Positions 18,142-27,437 are shown, numbered from the stretch's first letter. The stretch is DNA of 64,000 nucleotides from Burkholderiales bacterium JOSHI_001 (GCA_000244995.1 CM001438.1:1294921-1358920), one strand, 5' to 3'. A program made the numbers and translations. The notes: generated by a model not told the origin, from the sequence alone.

Positions 18142-18708
18142 TCAGAAGCCCATCTTCAAGCCCAGCGACAGCTGGTCGGTGTTGGGGTGGCTGCCGAAGG
18201 CGTTCAGGCGGTAGCGTTCCCATTCGCCGCGCAGCGCCAGGTTCTTGCTGATCTGGTACTCGGCGCCGGCGCCCAGCTTCACGCCGAAGCCGCGGTCGCT
18301 GCCACTGGGGCTGGTGGTCTTGGCGTTGACCACGCCCACGCGGCCCAGCAGGTTCCATTGCGGGGCGATGGGCAGCGTGCCCACCGCGTCGATGAATGCG
18401 CCATTGGCGCGTACCTTGCCGGCGCTGCCGCTCAGGCTGCCCAGGCCCATGGCGCCGGCTTCCAGCGCGAAGTTCGGCGTGGCCTGCCAGCCGCCATAGG
18501 CCTTGAAGCCGGTGCCGCTGTTGCTGCCGGTCACCCCGTTCACGGCGTCGTCCCAGCGTGGCACCGACAGGTTCAGGCCGCCGTAGAAGGGGCTGCTGTT
18601 CTGGGCCAGGGCGGGTGCGCTGGCACCCAGTGCCGTGGTGGCCAGAAGGCCAGCGCCGGCCAGGCGCCGGATCAGTTGGGTGCGGGGGGTGGGGCGCTTG
18701 TTTTGCAT
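18142..18708 (-). CDS. Outer membrane beta-barrel protein (OmpA/OmpW-like)
   Basis: A 188-residue exported protein with a signal peptide (about residues 1-35, ending ALAQ) and alternating hydrophobic strands such as FYGGLNLSVPRW, GFKAYGGWQ, NLLGRVGVVN and GAGAEYQISKNLALRGEWERY. It ends in the aromatic C-terminus LGLKMGF, a BAM recognition signal. The size suits an eight-stranded barrel of the PF13505 type. The start is ATG 18708, preceded by AAGGAA; an ATG at 18726 has no ribosome site. Nothing indicates a specific function. Confidence 0.85.
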   Translation of the reverse strand: MQNKRPTPRTQLIRRLAGAGLLATTALGASAPALAQNSSPFYGGLNLSVPRWDDAVNGVTGSNSGTGFKAYGGWQATPNFALEAGAMGLGSLSGSAGKVRANGAFIDAVGTLPIAPQWNLLGRVGVVNAKTTSPSGSDRGFGVKLGAGAEYQISKNLALRGEWERYRLNAFGSHPNTDQLSLGLKMGF

Positions 18709-18913
18709 GCCAGTTTCCTTTTTCATGGTTGCGCCGGTCGCAGCGCGATCCGGCCCCGCCATGTTCAAGGGCTGCCCCGCGCGCCAGCATGTCGGCGGGG
18801 TGAAGCTGGGTAAGTGGCCGGTCGGGTTCCGCGGCGGCGGGTAAAGATGATGGGGTGGCGGCAAGCAGTTGTTGCGCGGCCCACCTCCCTGGCACTGCCG
18901 GACAATGTGGCCC

Positions 18914-19972
18914 ATGAACCTTGTGGAATGCCCCGTGCCCCGCCTGGCCCTCACCATGGGTGACCCCTGCGGGATCGGCCCGGAGATCGTGGCCCGCCTG
19001 TTTGCCGATGCCAGCATCGACACCCGCGGTCTGCTGGTGCTGGCTGACGTGGCCGTGATGCGCCGAGCGGTCGCGCAGTGCGGGCTGCATCTGCCGGTGG
19101 CGCAGGTGGATGCGCCCGCCGATGTGGGCAACGCGCCGCCCCGATGCCTGCCGGTGTGGGCGCCGCCCGGCCTGCCGGCGGACCTGGCGCGTTTGCCCAT
19201 GGGCCAGGTGCGGGCCGATGCCGGCCGCGCCGCCGCGCTGTGCATCGAGGCCGCGGCCGGCCTGGCGCGGCGCGGCGAGGTGGCGGCCATCGTCACCGCA
19301 CCCATCCACAAGGAAGCGCTGGCGGCCGCGGGCGTGCCTTACCCGGGCCACACTGAGATGCTGCAGGCCCTGGCCGTCGGCGCTGGGGTGGCGCTGCCGC
19401 CGGTGCGCATGATGCTGGCCAATGACGAGCTGCGCGTGGTGCTGGTCACCATCCACGTGGCACTGCGCCAGGCCATTGCCCAGATCAGCATCGAATCGGT
19501 CCTGCAGACCTTGCGCATCGCCCATGCCGCCGCCGCTGCCTGGGGCCAGCCACAACCCCGCATCGCCGTGGCCGGGCTGAACCCGCACGCGGGCGAAGGC
19601 GGCCTGTTCGGTGACGAGGAAAGCTTGTTCATCGCGCCGGCCATCGACGCGGCGCGGGCCGAGGGCATCCAGGCCAGCGGCCCCTTCGCGCCCGACACCG
19701 TGTTCATGCGCGCGCGTCATGCGCCGGGCCACCCGGGTGAGTTCGACATCGTGCTGGCCATGACCCACGACCATGGGCTGATACCGGTGAAGTACCTGGG
19801 CGTGGAGCAGGGCGTGAACGTGACGCTGGGCCTGCCCTTCGTGCGCACCAGCCCCGACCATGGCACCGCCTTTGACATCGCCGGCCGCGGCGTGGCCGAT
19901 GCGTCCAGCCTGCGCGCGGCGCTGCGCTGGGCGCGCCAGGCGGTGCTGGCGCGGCGCGCGGCGGCGGCCTGA
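18914..19972 (+). CDS. pdxA: 4-hydroxythreonine-4-phosphate dehydrogenase
   Basis: A 352-residue metal-dependent oxidative decarboxylase of pyridoxal phosphate synthesis. LTMGDPCGIGPEIV at the N-terminus, VTAPIHKEAL near residue 132, PGHTEML, the metal-binding His of HGTAFDIAG near 317 and GLNPHAGE are all diagnostic. The ATG at 18914 is preferred to an in-frame ATG 9 bases upstream, but neither has a strong ribosome site. A -10-like GACAAT is at 18900-18905. It is convergent with the DUF1631 gene with 4 bp between stops. Confidence 0.93.
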   Translation: MNLVECPVPRLALTMGDPCGIGPEIVARLFADASIDTRGLLVLADVAVMRRAVAQCGLHLPVAQVDAPADVGNAPPRCLPVWAPPGLPADLARLPMGQVRADAGRAAALCIEAAAGLARRGEVAAIVTAPIHKEALAAAGVPYPGHTEMLQALAVGAGVALPPVRMMLANDELRVVLVTIHVALRQAIAQISIESVLQTLRIAHAAAAAWGQPQPRIAVAGLNPHAGEGGLFGDEESLFIAPAIDAARAEGIQASGPFAPDTVFMRARHAPGHPGEFDIVLAMTHDHGLIPVKYLGVEQGVNVTLGLPFVRTSPDHGTAFDIAGRGVADASSLRAALRWARQAVLARRAAAA

Positions 19973-19976
19973 AGGG

Positions 19977-22391
19977 TCAGGCCGCAGCGGCGGCGGGTTC
20001 GGCCTTCATGCGCGCCAGCTGTCGGCGCGCGCGCGCGGTGGCACGCTCGATCAGGTAGCCGCTTTCGAAGGCCCGCATGCGGCCGGTTTCGCACAGGCGG
20101 GTCAGCATGCGGTAGGTCATCGAGATGGTGCGCTTGTGCTTGCCGCCGCGGGTGAAGACGAAAAAGCTGCGCTCCGGGCTCATGTGGGCCAGCCGAACCT
20201 TGTGCCAGGCGCCGTCCTGGTGCAACTGGTAGGCGAAGCCAAGTTGCACGTGGTCGGCCAGGGTCTTGCCGCTGCTGGGTTCGGTCGGCTCGGGCTCGGG
20301 CAGGCCCTCGATCTGCAAGTCCACCGCGCTGGGAGCCGGTTCGACGTCGATGGCGATGTCCACCTGGCCGTCCCAGTCCACGCTGGCTTCGTCCAGCAGG
20401 CCCACGGCCATGGCCTCTTCGTCGCTGAAGGCCGCACGCGACGCGGTGGAGGGCAGCACGGCCGCCTGCTCCATGGGCATGACGGGCAACTCGGCCGCCT
20501 TGGGCAGCGGCGTGGACATGACCTGCTCCACCTGCTTGAGCAGCAGGTTGTGGTCCAGCGTGCTGACCACGCGGCCCTTCAAGGATTCGGCGTGCGCGGG
20601 CAGCAGCCGCGCAAAGAAGGCCTTGCGTTCGGCGTCGGACAGGCGCACCAGGTCCATGCCGGCGTTCAGGTCCTTCATCAGCTGGGGCAGGGCCAGCAGG
20701 AAGGTCTTGCGCTGCGCGGGCGACCCCTTGGGCTGCACGCTCATCACCAGTTCGCGCCCGGCGCGGCGGAAGCGTTCGGACAAGGCCGGCCCCACCGGTT
20801 CGGGCAGGTGCGCGGCGCGGGTGAGCACCGAGCTCCAGGTCTGGCTGAGGAAGTCGCGCAGGAACTCGTCCACCGGCACCGGCTCCAGCGCCGCCTGCAG
20901 TTGCGTGCTGTAGTGCTGCTGCACGCGCAGTTCGTTTTCCTTGCGCGCCAGCAGTTCGTCGGCAGCGCCTTCGGCGCGCACCTCGCGCCGGGCCTGTTCG
21001 GCGGCGAAGGATTCCAGCTTGTCCAGCCGTGCTTCGTAGACGTCAATGTGGTCGAAGTCGCCCTCGACGATCTCCTGCACCAGGTCCTTCACCAGGGCCA
21101 TGAAGGCCTGGGCGTCGGCCTGGCCGAAATCGTCGTAGGCGCAGGCCAGGGACGCGATGCGGTTGACGAAGCGGCGCACCGGGTGGCGGCGCGACGAGAA
21201 GAAGCTGGGGTCGCCCAAGGCGGCGCGCAGCACCGGCAGCTGCAGCCGGGCAATCTGGCGCGCCATCTGCGGCGGCACCTTGGCGTCGGCCAGGATCTGG
21301 TCGAACAGCCCGCCCACCACGTCGATGACCATGTGGTCCAGCGATCCGCTGGCCAGCCGGCGCAGTTCCTCGCGGTGGGCGATGATCAGGTTGGGTGTTG
21401 CCGCTGCACCGCCATCGGCCGGCGCGCTGTCGGCAAAGCCGCCGTGCAGCCCGCCCGGGCCGCTGTCGGGCAGGTGGGCGTGCGCCAGCTGGCGCATCAG
21501 CGACATCATGCGCGGGTCCACCTGGCCCAGCATGGCGTTCATGCCCTGGGCCGGGCCGTGGCCCTGACCGACGGACGTATGCCCGCTCGCCGCAGCGTGG
21601 CCGCTGCCGGTGCCGCGCGGGCCGCCCGGTCCGGCATAGGCACCCAGCGCGCCGCCGCCGGTGCTGTGGGTGCTGCTGGCGTGACCTCGAACGCTGTCCA
21701 GGGAGTCGTAGCCTGAGTGGTGGCGGCCATGGCCGCTGTGGCGCACCGGGCGCAGGCTGGGTGCAATCGGCTGCACGCCCACGTTGCGCAGGTCGCTGGT
21801 GATGTCCAGGTAGGTTTGGCGCATGGCCGCGGCCAAGGAGCGGCCCACCTCGGTGGCCAGCACCTTGCGGGCGTCCGGCCGGTCGGTGGCCACACTGTCC
21901 ACGGCGCGCATCAGCGCCAGGCCCACCAGTTCAGGGCGAAGCGGGTTGCGCGCGTTGGGCTGCGCGTCCAGCTTGAGCACCGCGCCGATGAATCCGTCCA
22001 GCTCGCGCAGTTCGGCTTCGCATTCGTGCTGGATCTCCAGCGCAAAGCGTTCCGCCGAGACCTGGTTTTCCACTTCGCGGTCGTCCACCAGTGACAGGGC
22101 GTCCCAGTCCGTGGCGGCCTGCACCACCTGGCCCGACAACGCGGCCACGTCGCGGCCCACGCGCTTGTCCAGCGTGTCGTTGAAGTTCAACGCAAAGATC
22201 GCCAGCTTGCGGTTCAGTTCGAACTGCGCGCCCAGGAAGGCGTCGCGCTGGTAGACGTTGTTGGACGACAGGGCGGCCAGCCCCAGGCTGTCCACCGTGC
22301 GTTCGGCGGCCGAGCGCGCGGCCATGCGCACCCGCTGGATGGCGGATTCGAGGTAGGGGGGCAGCCGGGATGGGGATGGTGCTGTGTTCAT
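19977..22391 (-). CDS. DUF1631-family protein
   Basis: An 804-residue cytoplasmic protein of the DUF1631 family, of unknown function and sometimes misnamed thymidine phosphorylase. It is almost entirely helical. A Gly/His/Ser-rich low-complexity stretch lies near residues 225-310 (HSGHGRHHSGYDS, GGGALGAYAGPGG). The C-terminal 90 residues (HVQLGFAYQL, RLAHMSPERSFFVF, ISMTYRMLTRLCETGR) have a beta-rich character like that of PilZ-type domains, but no RxxxR/DxSxxG pair is evident. The start is ATG 22391; an upstream extension is not supported. Confidence 0.8.
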   Translation of the reverse strand: MNTAPSPSRLPPYLESAIQRVRMAARSAAERTVDSLGLAALSSNNVYQRDAFLGAQFELNRKLAIFALNFNDTLDKRVGRDVAALSGQVVQAATDWDALSLVDDREVENQVSAERFALEIQHECEAELRELDGFIGAVLKLDAQPNARNPLRPELVGLALMRAVDSVATDRPDARKVLATEVGRSLAAAMRQTYLDITSDLRNVGVQPIAPSLRPVRHSGHGRHHSGYDSLDSVRGHASSTHSTGGGALGAYAGPGGPRGTGSGHAAASGHTSVGQGHGPAQGMNAMLGQVDPRMMSLMRQLAHAHLPDSGPGGLHGGFADSAPADGGAAATPNLIIAHREELRRLASGSLDHMVIDVVGGLFDQILADAKVPPQMARQIARLQLPVLRAALGDPSFFSSRRHPVRRFVNRIASLACAYDDFGQADAQAFMALVKDLVQEIVEGDFDHIDVYEARLDKLESFAAEQARREVRAEGAADELLARKENELRVQQHYSTQLQAALEPVPVDEFLRDFLSQTWSSVLTRAAHLPEPVGPALSERFRRAGRELVMSVQPKGSPAQRKTFLLALPQLMKDLNAGMDLVRLSDAERKAFFARLLPAHAESLKGRVVSTLDHNLLLKQVEQVMSTPLPKAAELPVMPMEQAAVLPSTASRAAFSDEEAMAVGLLDEASVDWDGQVDIAIDVEPAPSAVDLQIEGLPEPEPTEPSSGKTLADHVQLGFAYQLHQDGAWHKVRLAHMSPERSFFVFTRGGKHKRTISMTYRMLTRLCETGRMRAFESGYLIERATARARRQLARMKAEPAAAAA

Positions 22392-22467
22392 CGGGGCCGA
22401 AGACCTCGCATCAAAGCGAAGTATCGGCGTGCAGCGGCTGCGGATGAACGGGCTGGGCCGGGCGAAG

Positions 22468-22486
22468 CGGGCGTGTTTCACGCCCG
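22468..22486 (-). terminator. Hairpin downstream of mscL
   Basis: A perfect 8-bp stem (CGGGCGTG / CACGCCCG) with a three-base loop lies between the mscL stop and the DUF1631 start. It could end the mscL transcript, but no U-run follows on the minus strand. Confidence 0.4.
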
Positions 22487-22541
22487 GGCCCGGTTTGCAG
22501 CGGCACAGGGCCGAAAGCCCCGTGCCGGCCGCAACAGATGC

Positions 22542-22952
22542 TTACTTCTTCAGGGCGTCGCGGATCTCGCGCAGCAGGACCACGTCCTCGGGCGTCGGGG
22601 CCGGCGGCGCGGGCGGGGCTTCCTTCTTCATGCGGTTCAGCTGCTTGATCATCATGAAGATGATGAGCGCCAGGATGATGAAGTTCAGCGCCACGGTGAT
22701 GAAGCTGCCGTAGGCGAACACCGCACCGGCCTTCTTCGCGTCCGCCAGGTTGGTGACGGTCTGCCCGGCCAGCGGGATGAAGTAGTTGGAGAAATCCAGG
22801 CCGCCGAACACTTTGCCCACGATGGGCATGATCAGATCGCCGACGATGGAGTCCACGATCTTTCCGAAGGCCCCCCCGATGATGACGCCGACCGCCAGGT
22901 CGACGACATTGCCTTTCATCGCAAATTCTTTGAACTCGCTTGTAAAACTCAT
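22542..22952 (-). CDS. mscL: Large-conductance mechanosensitive channel
   Basis: A 136-residue inner-membrane channel that opens under hypo-osmotic shock. Residues 1-45 hold [32 protein letters not shown], the amphipathic N-helix and pore-lining TM1. TM2 ([23 protein letters not shown]) and a C-terminal helix with [13 protein letters not shown] follow. The start at 22952 has an excellent ribosome site (AAGGAGA, 8-10 bases upstream). It is divergent from petA. Confidence 0.97.
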   Translation of the reverse strand: MSFTSEFKEFAMKGNVVDLAVGVIIGGAFGKIVDSIVGDLIMPIVGKVFGGLDFSNYFIPLAGQTVTNLADAKKAGAVFAYGSFITVALNFIILALIIFMMIKQLNRMKKEAPPAPPAPTPEDVVLLREIRDALKK

Positions 22953-23167
22953 CTTCTCTCTCCTTTTGTTCAAGATGGCCGTCTTGCGGACCACCTGTGT
23001 GGCACGCCGGGCGCGAGTATCGTCCAAAACTGCCCCGAGCTGCGGCACCGGCCTGAGTCAGCGAATCGTTGGCAAGAGTCAGTAGAATCCTGGGTTTCCC
23101 CCCTGAATCTCACCAGTTTTTGGCGCGCGTCAACGTGCACGAAACGAAACCACTGCCGAGGATTTCC

Positions 23168-23767
23168 ATGAGTGACAGTCCCGTTGACCAGGGCAAGCGG
23201 ACCTGGTTGATCGCGTCCAGTTGCGCCGGTGCCGTGGCCGGCGTCGCCACTGCGGTGCCCTTTGTCAGCACCTTCACCCCGTCCGAGCGCGCCAAGGCCG
23301 CCGGCGCCGCGGTGGAAGTGGACATCAGCGCCATCAAGCCAGGCGAGAAGCTCACCGTGGAATGGCGTGGCAAGCCGGTGTGGATTGTTCGCCGCACCAA
23401 GGAGCAGTTGGCGGCGCTGAAGAAGACCGATTCGCAGGTGGCTGACCCCGAATCCAAGCGCAAGCCCGACGAACTGACCCCGGCCTACGCCCGCAACGAG
23501 TACCGCTCCATCAAGGAAGAGTACCTGGTGGCCGTGGGCATCTGCTCGCACCTGGGCTGCTCACCCAGCGACAAGTTCACCCCCGGCGCGCAGCCCTCGC
23601 TGCCCGACGACTGGCAAGGTGGCTTCCTGTGCCCCTGCCACGGCTCCACCTTCGACATGGCCGGCCGCGTGTTCAAGAACAAGCCCGCACCCGACAACCT
23701 GGAAGTGCCGCCGCACATGTACCTGAGCGACACCTTGCTGCTCATCGGCGAAGACAAGAAGGCCTGA
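23168..23767 (+). CDS. petA: Ubiquinol-cytochrome c reductase Rieske iron-sulfur subunit
   Basis: A 199-residue periplasm-facing subunit of the bc1 complex carrying the 2Fe-2S cluster. Ligands are Cys126 and His128 in CSHLGC, and Cys155 and His158 in CPCHGS; Cys131 and Cys157 form the disulfide. The N-terminal anchor (KRTWLIASSCAGAVAGVATAVPFV) is a degenerate Tat-type signal with KR instead of RR. GAGGA precedes the ATG. It heads petABC, with 49 bp to petB. Confidence 0.97.
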   Translation: MSDSPVDQGKRTWLIASSCAGAVAGVATAVPFVSTFTPSERAKAAGAAVEVDISAIKPGEKLTVEWRGKPVWIVRRTKEQLAALKKTDSQVADPESKRKPDELTPAYARNEYRSIKEEYLVAVGICSHLGCSPSDKFTPGAQPSLPDDWQGGFLCPCHGSTFDMAGRVFKNKPAPDNLEVPPHMYLSDTLLLIGEDKKA

Positions 23768-23816
23768 GGCCTGGTCCCGGTCAACAAAATCCCAAGAACC
23801 CCCGAGGTCACACCCC

Positions 23817-25220
23817 ATGGCTGATTTCCACGAAGTCCAGCTGCCCGCCAACGCGCCCATCGCCGCGAAGGCCATGGCCTGGGCGCAGGCGCGCTTTCCC
23901 ACCGCCTTCGACGCGTACAAAGTGCACATGTCGGAGTACTACGCGCCGAAGAACTTCAACTTCTGGTACTTCTTCGGCTCGCTGGCGATGCTGGTGCTGG
24001 TCATCCAGATCGTCACCGGCATCTTCCTGGTGATGCACTACAAGCCGGACGCGAACCTGGCCTTCGCGTCGGTGGAATACATCATGCGGGATGTGCCCTG
24101 GGGCTGGCTGGTGCGCTACATGCACTCCACCGGCGCCAGCGCCTTTTTCATCGTGGTGTACCTGCACATGTTCCGCGGGCTGATGTACGGCAGCTACCGC
24201 AAGCCGCGTGAACTGGTCTGGATCTTCGGCTGCGCCATCTTCCTGTGCCTGATGGCCGAGGCCTTCTTCGGCTACCTGCTGCCCTGGGGCCAGATGTCCT
24301 ACTGGGGCGCCCAGGTGATTGTGAACCTGTTCGCCGCCGTGCCCTTCATCGGCCCGGACCTGGCGCTGCTGATCCGAGGCGACTACGTGGTGGGCGACGC
24401 CACGCTGAACCGCTTCTTCGCCTTCCACGTCATCGCGGTGCCGCTGGTGCTGCTGGGCCTGGTGGTGGCGCACCTGCTGGCGCTGCACGACGTGGGTTCC
24501 AACAACCCCGATGGCATCGAGATCAAGGCCAAGAAGGACGCCAACGGCAAGCCGCTGGACGGCATCCCCTTCCACCCCTACTACACCGTGCACGACATCA
24601 TGGGTGTGGGCGGCTTCCTGATCGTGTTCTGCGCCATCCTGTTCTTCTCGCCCGAACTTGGCGGCTACTTCCTGGAATACAACAACTTCATCCCGGCCGA
24701 CCCGCTGAAGACTCCGCCGCACATCGCGCCGGTGTGGTACTTCACGCCCTTCTATTCGATGCTGCGCGCCACCACCGACACCATGGTGAACGTGTTCTGC
24801 GTGGTGCTGGCCCTGGGCGCCGTGGGCGCGCTGCTGAAGGTGCCGGGCAAGGCCAAGATCGCGGCCGTGGTCGCTGCGGTGGTGGCCATTGCGCTGCTGA
24901 AGACCTTCGACGCCAAGTTCTGGGGCGTGGTCGTGATGGGTGGTGCGGTCATCATCCTGTTCTTCCTGCCCTGGCTGGACTACAGCCCGGTGAAGTCCAT
25001 CCGCTACCGCCCGCAGTGGCACAAGGTGCTGTACGGCATCTTCGTGGTCTTCTTCATCGTGCTGGGCTGGCTGGGCATTGAGCCGCCGTCCGATGGCAAG
25101 ACGCTGCTGGCGCAGATCGGCACCTTGTTCTATTTCGGCTTTTTCCTGCTGATGCCCTGGTGGAGCCAGATCGGCGAGTTCAAGACACCGCCCGATCGCG
25201 TCAACTTCTCGGCGCATTGA
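23817..25220 (+). CDS. petB: Ubiquinol-cytochrome c reductase cytochrome b subunit
   Basis: A 467-residue membrane core of the bc1 complex binding two b-type haems and the Qo/Qi sites. Haem-ligand helices are visible in RYMHSTGASAFFIVVYLHMFRGLMYG and FFAFHVIAVPLVLLGLVVAHLLALH. The Qo-site motif usually written PEWY reads PVWY here (24729-24740), so the conserved Glu is replaced by Val. This substitution recurs in related bacteria as far as I recall. The C-terminal part adds further helices (VVMGGAVIILFFLPWLDY; VLYGIFVVFFIVLGWLGI). Confidence 0.97.
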   Translation: MADFHEVQLPANAPIAAKAMAWAQARFPTAFDAYKVHMSEYYAPKNFNFWYFFGSLAMLVLVIQIVTGIFLVMHYKPDANLAFASVEYIMRDVPWGWLVRYMHSTGASAFFIVVYLHMFRGLMYGSYRKPRELVWIFGCAIFLCLMAEAFFGYLLPWGQMSYWGAQVIVNLFAAVPFIGPDLALLIRGDYVVGDATLNRFFAFHVIAVPLVLLGLVVAHLLALHDVGSNNPDGIEIKAKKDANGKPLDGIPFHPYYTVHDIMGVGGFLIVFCAILFFSPELGGYFLEYNNFIPADPLKTPPHIAPVWYFTPFYSMLRATTDTMVNVFCVVLALGAVGALLKVPGKAKIAAVVAAVVAIALLKTFDAKFWGVVVMGGAVIILFFLPWLDYSPVKSIRYRPQWHKVLYGIFVVFFIVLGWLGIEPPSDGKTLLAQIGTLFYFGFFLLMPWWSQIGEFKTPPDRVNFSAH

Positions 25221-25236
25221 AGGCGGGGCACACAAC

Positions 25237-26016
25237 ATGAAGAAACTCATCGCTTCCCTGTTCGCTGTTCTGGCCCTGTCGGCCGCGCTCATCGGCCCGG
25301 CCGTGGCCAACGAAGCCGGTCCGTCCTGGGACAAGTTCCCCAAGGAACGCACCACCGACCTGGCGGCGCTGCAAAACGGCGCCAAGGTCTTCGTCAACTA
25401 CTGCCTGAACTGCCACCAGGCGGCCTTCATGCGCTACAACCGCATGAAGGACATCGGCCTCACCGACGAGCAGATCAAGAAGAACCTGCTGTTCGCTGGC
25501 GAGAAGGTCGGCGAGACCATGAAGACCAGCCTGGACCCCAAGCAGGCCAAGGAGTGGTTCGGCGCCCTGCCGCCCGACCTGAGCGTCATCGCGCGTTCGC
25601 GCGCCGGCGCCAACGGTTCGGGCGCGGACTACCTGTACACCTACATGCGCACCTTCTACCGGGACGAGACCAAGGCCACCGGCTGGAACAACCTGGTCTT
25701 CCCCAGCGTGGGCATGCCGCACGTGCTGTGGGAACTGCAGGGCACCCAGCGCGCCGTGTTCGCCGAAGAAGCCGACCCGCACGACAAGGCCAAGACGGTG
25801 CATGTGTTCAAGGGCTTCGAGCAGGAAGTGCCCGGCAAGCAGAGCAAGGCCGAGTACGATGCCACCGTGGCCGACTTGGTGGCCTTCCTGCAGTGGATGG
25901 GTGAGCCGGTTCAGAACCAGCGCATCCGCCTGGGCGTGGCGGTGCTGATCTTCCTGTGCCTCTTCACGCTGATCGCCTGGCGGCTGAATGCCGCCTTCTG
26001 GAAGGACATCAAGTAA
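25237..26016 (+). CDS. petC: Ubiquinol-cytochrome c reductase cytochrome c1 subunit
   Basis: A 259-residue exported haem protein. The signal peptide ends near residue 25 (AVANEA). The haem c motif is CLNCH (C56, C59, H60). The axial methionine lies in the later domain, probably in the VGMPHVLWEL region. A C-terminal helix (IRLGVAVLIFLCLFTLIAWRL) anchors it. It starts 16 bp after petB. It is separate from cytochrome b here, unlike the fused b/c1 precursor of some alpha-proteobacteria. Confidence 0.96.
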   Translation: MKKLIASLFAVLALSAALIGPAVANEAGPSWDKFPKERTTDLAALQNGAKVFVNYCLNCHQAAFMRYNRMKDIGLTDEQIKKNLLFAGEKVGETMKTSLDPKQAKEWFGALPPDLSVIARSRAGANGSGADYLYTYMRTFYRDETKATGWNNLVFPSVGMPHVLWELQGTQRAVFAEEADPHDKAKTVHVFKGFEQEVPGKQSKAEYDATVADLVAFLQWMGEPVQNQRIRLGVAVLIFLCLFTLIAWRLNAAFWKDIK

Positions 26017-26132
26017 GTCGTCTTCCGGCCCCGCGCCCACCGGCGTCGGGGCACCCCGCGCAGCGGTCGTCTTATGATGGCCGCTGCGCTTGTTGTTTTT
26101 GATTCGCCGTTTTCAGTCAGGAGCCCACCACC

Positions 26133-26747
26133 ATGATGGTGCTTTATTCCGGAACCACCTGCCCCTACTCGCACCGCTGCCGCTTTGTGTTGTTCGAGAA
26201 AGGCATGGACTTCGAGATCCGCGACGTTGATCTCTTCGCCAAGCCGGAAGACATCGCCTTGATGAACCCGTACAACGAGGTGCCCATCCTGGTGGAGCGC
26301 GACCTCATCCTGTACGAATCGCACATCATCAATGAGTACATCGACGAGCGTTTCCCGCACCCGCAGCTGATGCCCGGGGATCCGGTGGCCCGCGCCCGGG
26401 TGCGCCTGTTCCTGTTCAACTTCGAGAAGGAGTTGTTCGCCCACGTCAACATCCTGGAAGGCCGGGGCGGTGCCAAGGGCAACGACAAGCAGCTGGAAAA
26501 GGCGCGCAACCAGATTCGCGACCGCCTCACCACGCTGGCCCCCATCTTCCTGAAGAACAAGTTCATGCTGGGCGACGACTTCAGCATGCTGGACGTGGCC
26601 ATCGCCCCGCTGCTGTGGCGCCTGGACTACTACGGCATCGATCTGTCCAAGAACGCCGCGCCGCTGCTGAAGTACGCCGAGCGCATCTTCTCGCGCCCGG
26701 CCTACATCGAGGCGCTGACGCCGTCCGAAAAGGTCATGCGCAAGTAA
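26133..26747 (+). CDS. sspA: Stringent starvation protein A (GST fold)
   Basis: A 204-residue RNA polymerase-associated regulator with a glutathione S-transferase fold. The N-terminal thioredoxin-like half has TTCPYSHRCRFVLFEKGMDFE and NEVPILV, and the C-terminal half is helical with FMLGDDFSMLDVAIAPLLWRL. The ribosome site AGGAG precedes the first of two tandem ATGs. The region 26017-26132 before it has an extended -10-like TTATGAT at 26072-26078. It lies between petC and sspB, the standard order in this class. Confidence 0.94.
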   Translation: MMVLYSGTTCPYSHRCRFVLFEKGMDFEIRDVDLFAKPEDIALMNPYNEVPILVERDLILYESHIINEYIDERFPHPQLMPGDPVARARVRLFLFNFEKELFAHVNILEGRGGAKGNDKQLEKARNQIRDRLTTLAPIFLKNKFMLGDDFSMLDVAIAPLLWRLDYYGIDLSKNAAPLLKYAERIFSRPAYIEALTPSEKVMRK

Positions 26748-26763
26748 GCGCCGGAACGGTTCG

Positions 26764-27312
26764 ATGAGTTCGACCCCTCCGTCGTCCGAGTCCCAGGGCA
26801 CGTCCACCCGGCCTTACCTGATCCGCGCGCTGCACGACTGGTGCACCGACAACGGCTTCACGCCGTATGTGGCAGTGCACGTGGATGCGTCGGTTCAGGT
26901 GCCGATGGAGTACGTCAAGGGCGGCGAGATCGTGCTGAACGTCGGTTTCGAGGCCACCTCGGGGCTGAAGCTGGGCAACGAGTTCATCGAATTCAGGGCC
27001 CGCTTCGGCGGCATGGCGCGCGACATCATCGTGCCGGTGGACCATGTCGTGGCCATCTATGCACGGGAAAACGGGCAGGGCATGGCCTTCCCGCAGCCCA
27101 GCGACGCGCCCGGGGCCAGCCCGGCGCCGACCGAGCACGACCCCAAGGGCACACGCCCGGACGTGCCAGCCCGAGGCCTGCGCCTGGCCGGCAGCGAAGA
27201 CGGGCCGGATGGCGCCGCTGCCAAGCCGGCCGATGCCCCGCCCCAGCCGCCCGAACCCACGCCGCCGGCAGCGCCCGGTGGTGGCCGGCCGTCGCTGAAA
27301 CGGGTGAAGTAG
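26764..27312 (+). CDS. sspB: ClpXP protease specificity-enhancing factor SspB
   Basis: A 182-residue adaptor that delivers ssrA-tagged proteins to ClpXP. The folded domain (about residues 18-115) has RPYLIRALHDWCTDNGFTPY, VQVPMEYVKGGEIVLNV and the substrate-groove segment FGGMARDIIVPVDHVVAIYARENGQGM. A Pro/Ala-rich linker follows, ending in a basic tip (PSLKRVK) that in the family docks on ClpX. It follows sspA by 16 bp. Confidence 0.94.
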   Translation: MSSTPPSSESQGTSTRPYLIRALHDWCTDNGFTPYVAVHVDASVQVPMEYVKGGEIVLNVGFEATSGLKLGNEFIEFRARFGGMARDIIVPVDHVVAIYARENGQGMAFPQPSDAPGASPAPTEHDPKGTRPDVPARGLRLAGSEDGPDGAAAKPADAPPQPPEPTPPAAPGGGRPSLKRVK

Positions 27313-27340
27313 GTCTCACAGGGCCGCCATGCGGCCCGCC

Positions 27341-27346
27341 TACAAT
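27341..27346 (+). promoter_or_regulatory. Candidate -10 box for tRNA-Thr
   Basis: TACAAT ends 11 bases before the mature tRNA 5' end. No clear -35 match is visible at the expected distance. Confidence 0.4.
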
Positions 27347-27357
27347 CCGCGTCCCAC

Positions 27358-27433
27358 GCCGGCTTAGCTCAGTTGGTAGAGCACCCGCCTTGTAAGCGGA
27401 AGGTCGTCCGTTCGATTCGGACAGCCGGCACCA
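27358..27433 (+). tRNA. tRNA-Thr (anticodon TGT)
   Basis: A 76-base tRNA with acceptor stem GCCGGCT/AGCCGGC, D arm GCTC...GAGC, anticodon loop CTTGTAA (anticodon TGT, decoding ACA), T-loop TTCGATT, discriminator A and an encoded CCA at 27431-27433. The top pair of the anticodon stem (C27-A43) is a mismatch; the other stems are intact. It follows sspB and ends 4 bp before the dciA stop on the opposite strand. Confidence 0.97.
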
Positions 27434-27437
27434 GCAC

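Noticed and set aside
18142-19311. A long N-terminal extension of the outer-membrane barrel gene overlapping pdxA
   Set aside because: The signal peptide and AAGGAA ribosome site define the start at 18708; the extension is antisense to pdxA.
19977-22391. Calling the DUF1631 protein a thymidine phosphorylase or a PilZ receptor
   Set aside because: No phosphorylase motifs are present, and the RxxxR/DxSxxG residues of PilZ are not evident.
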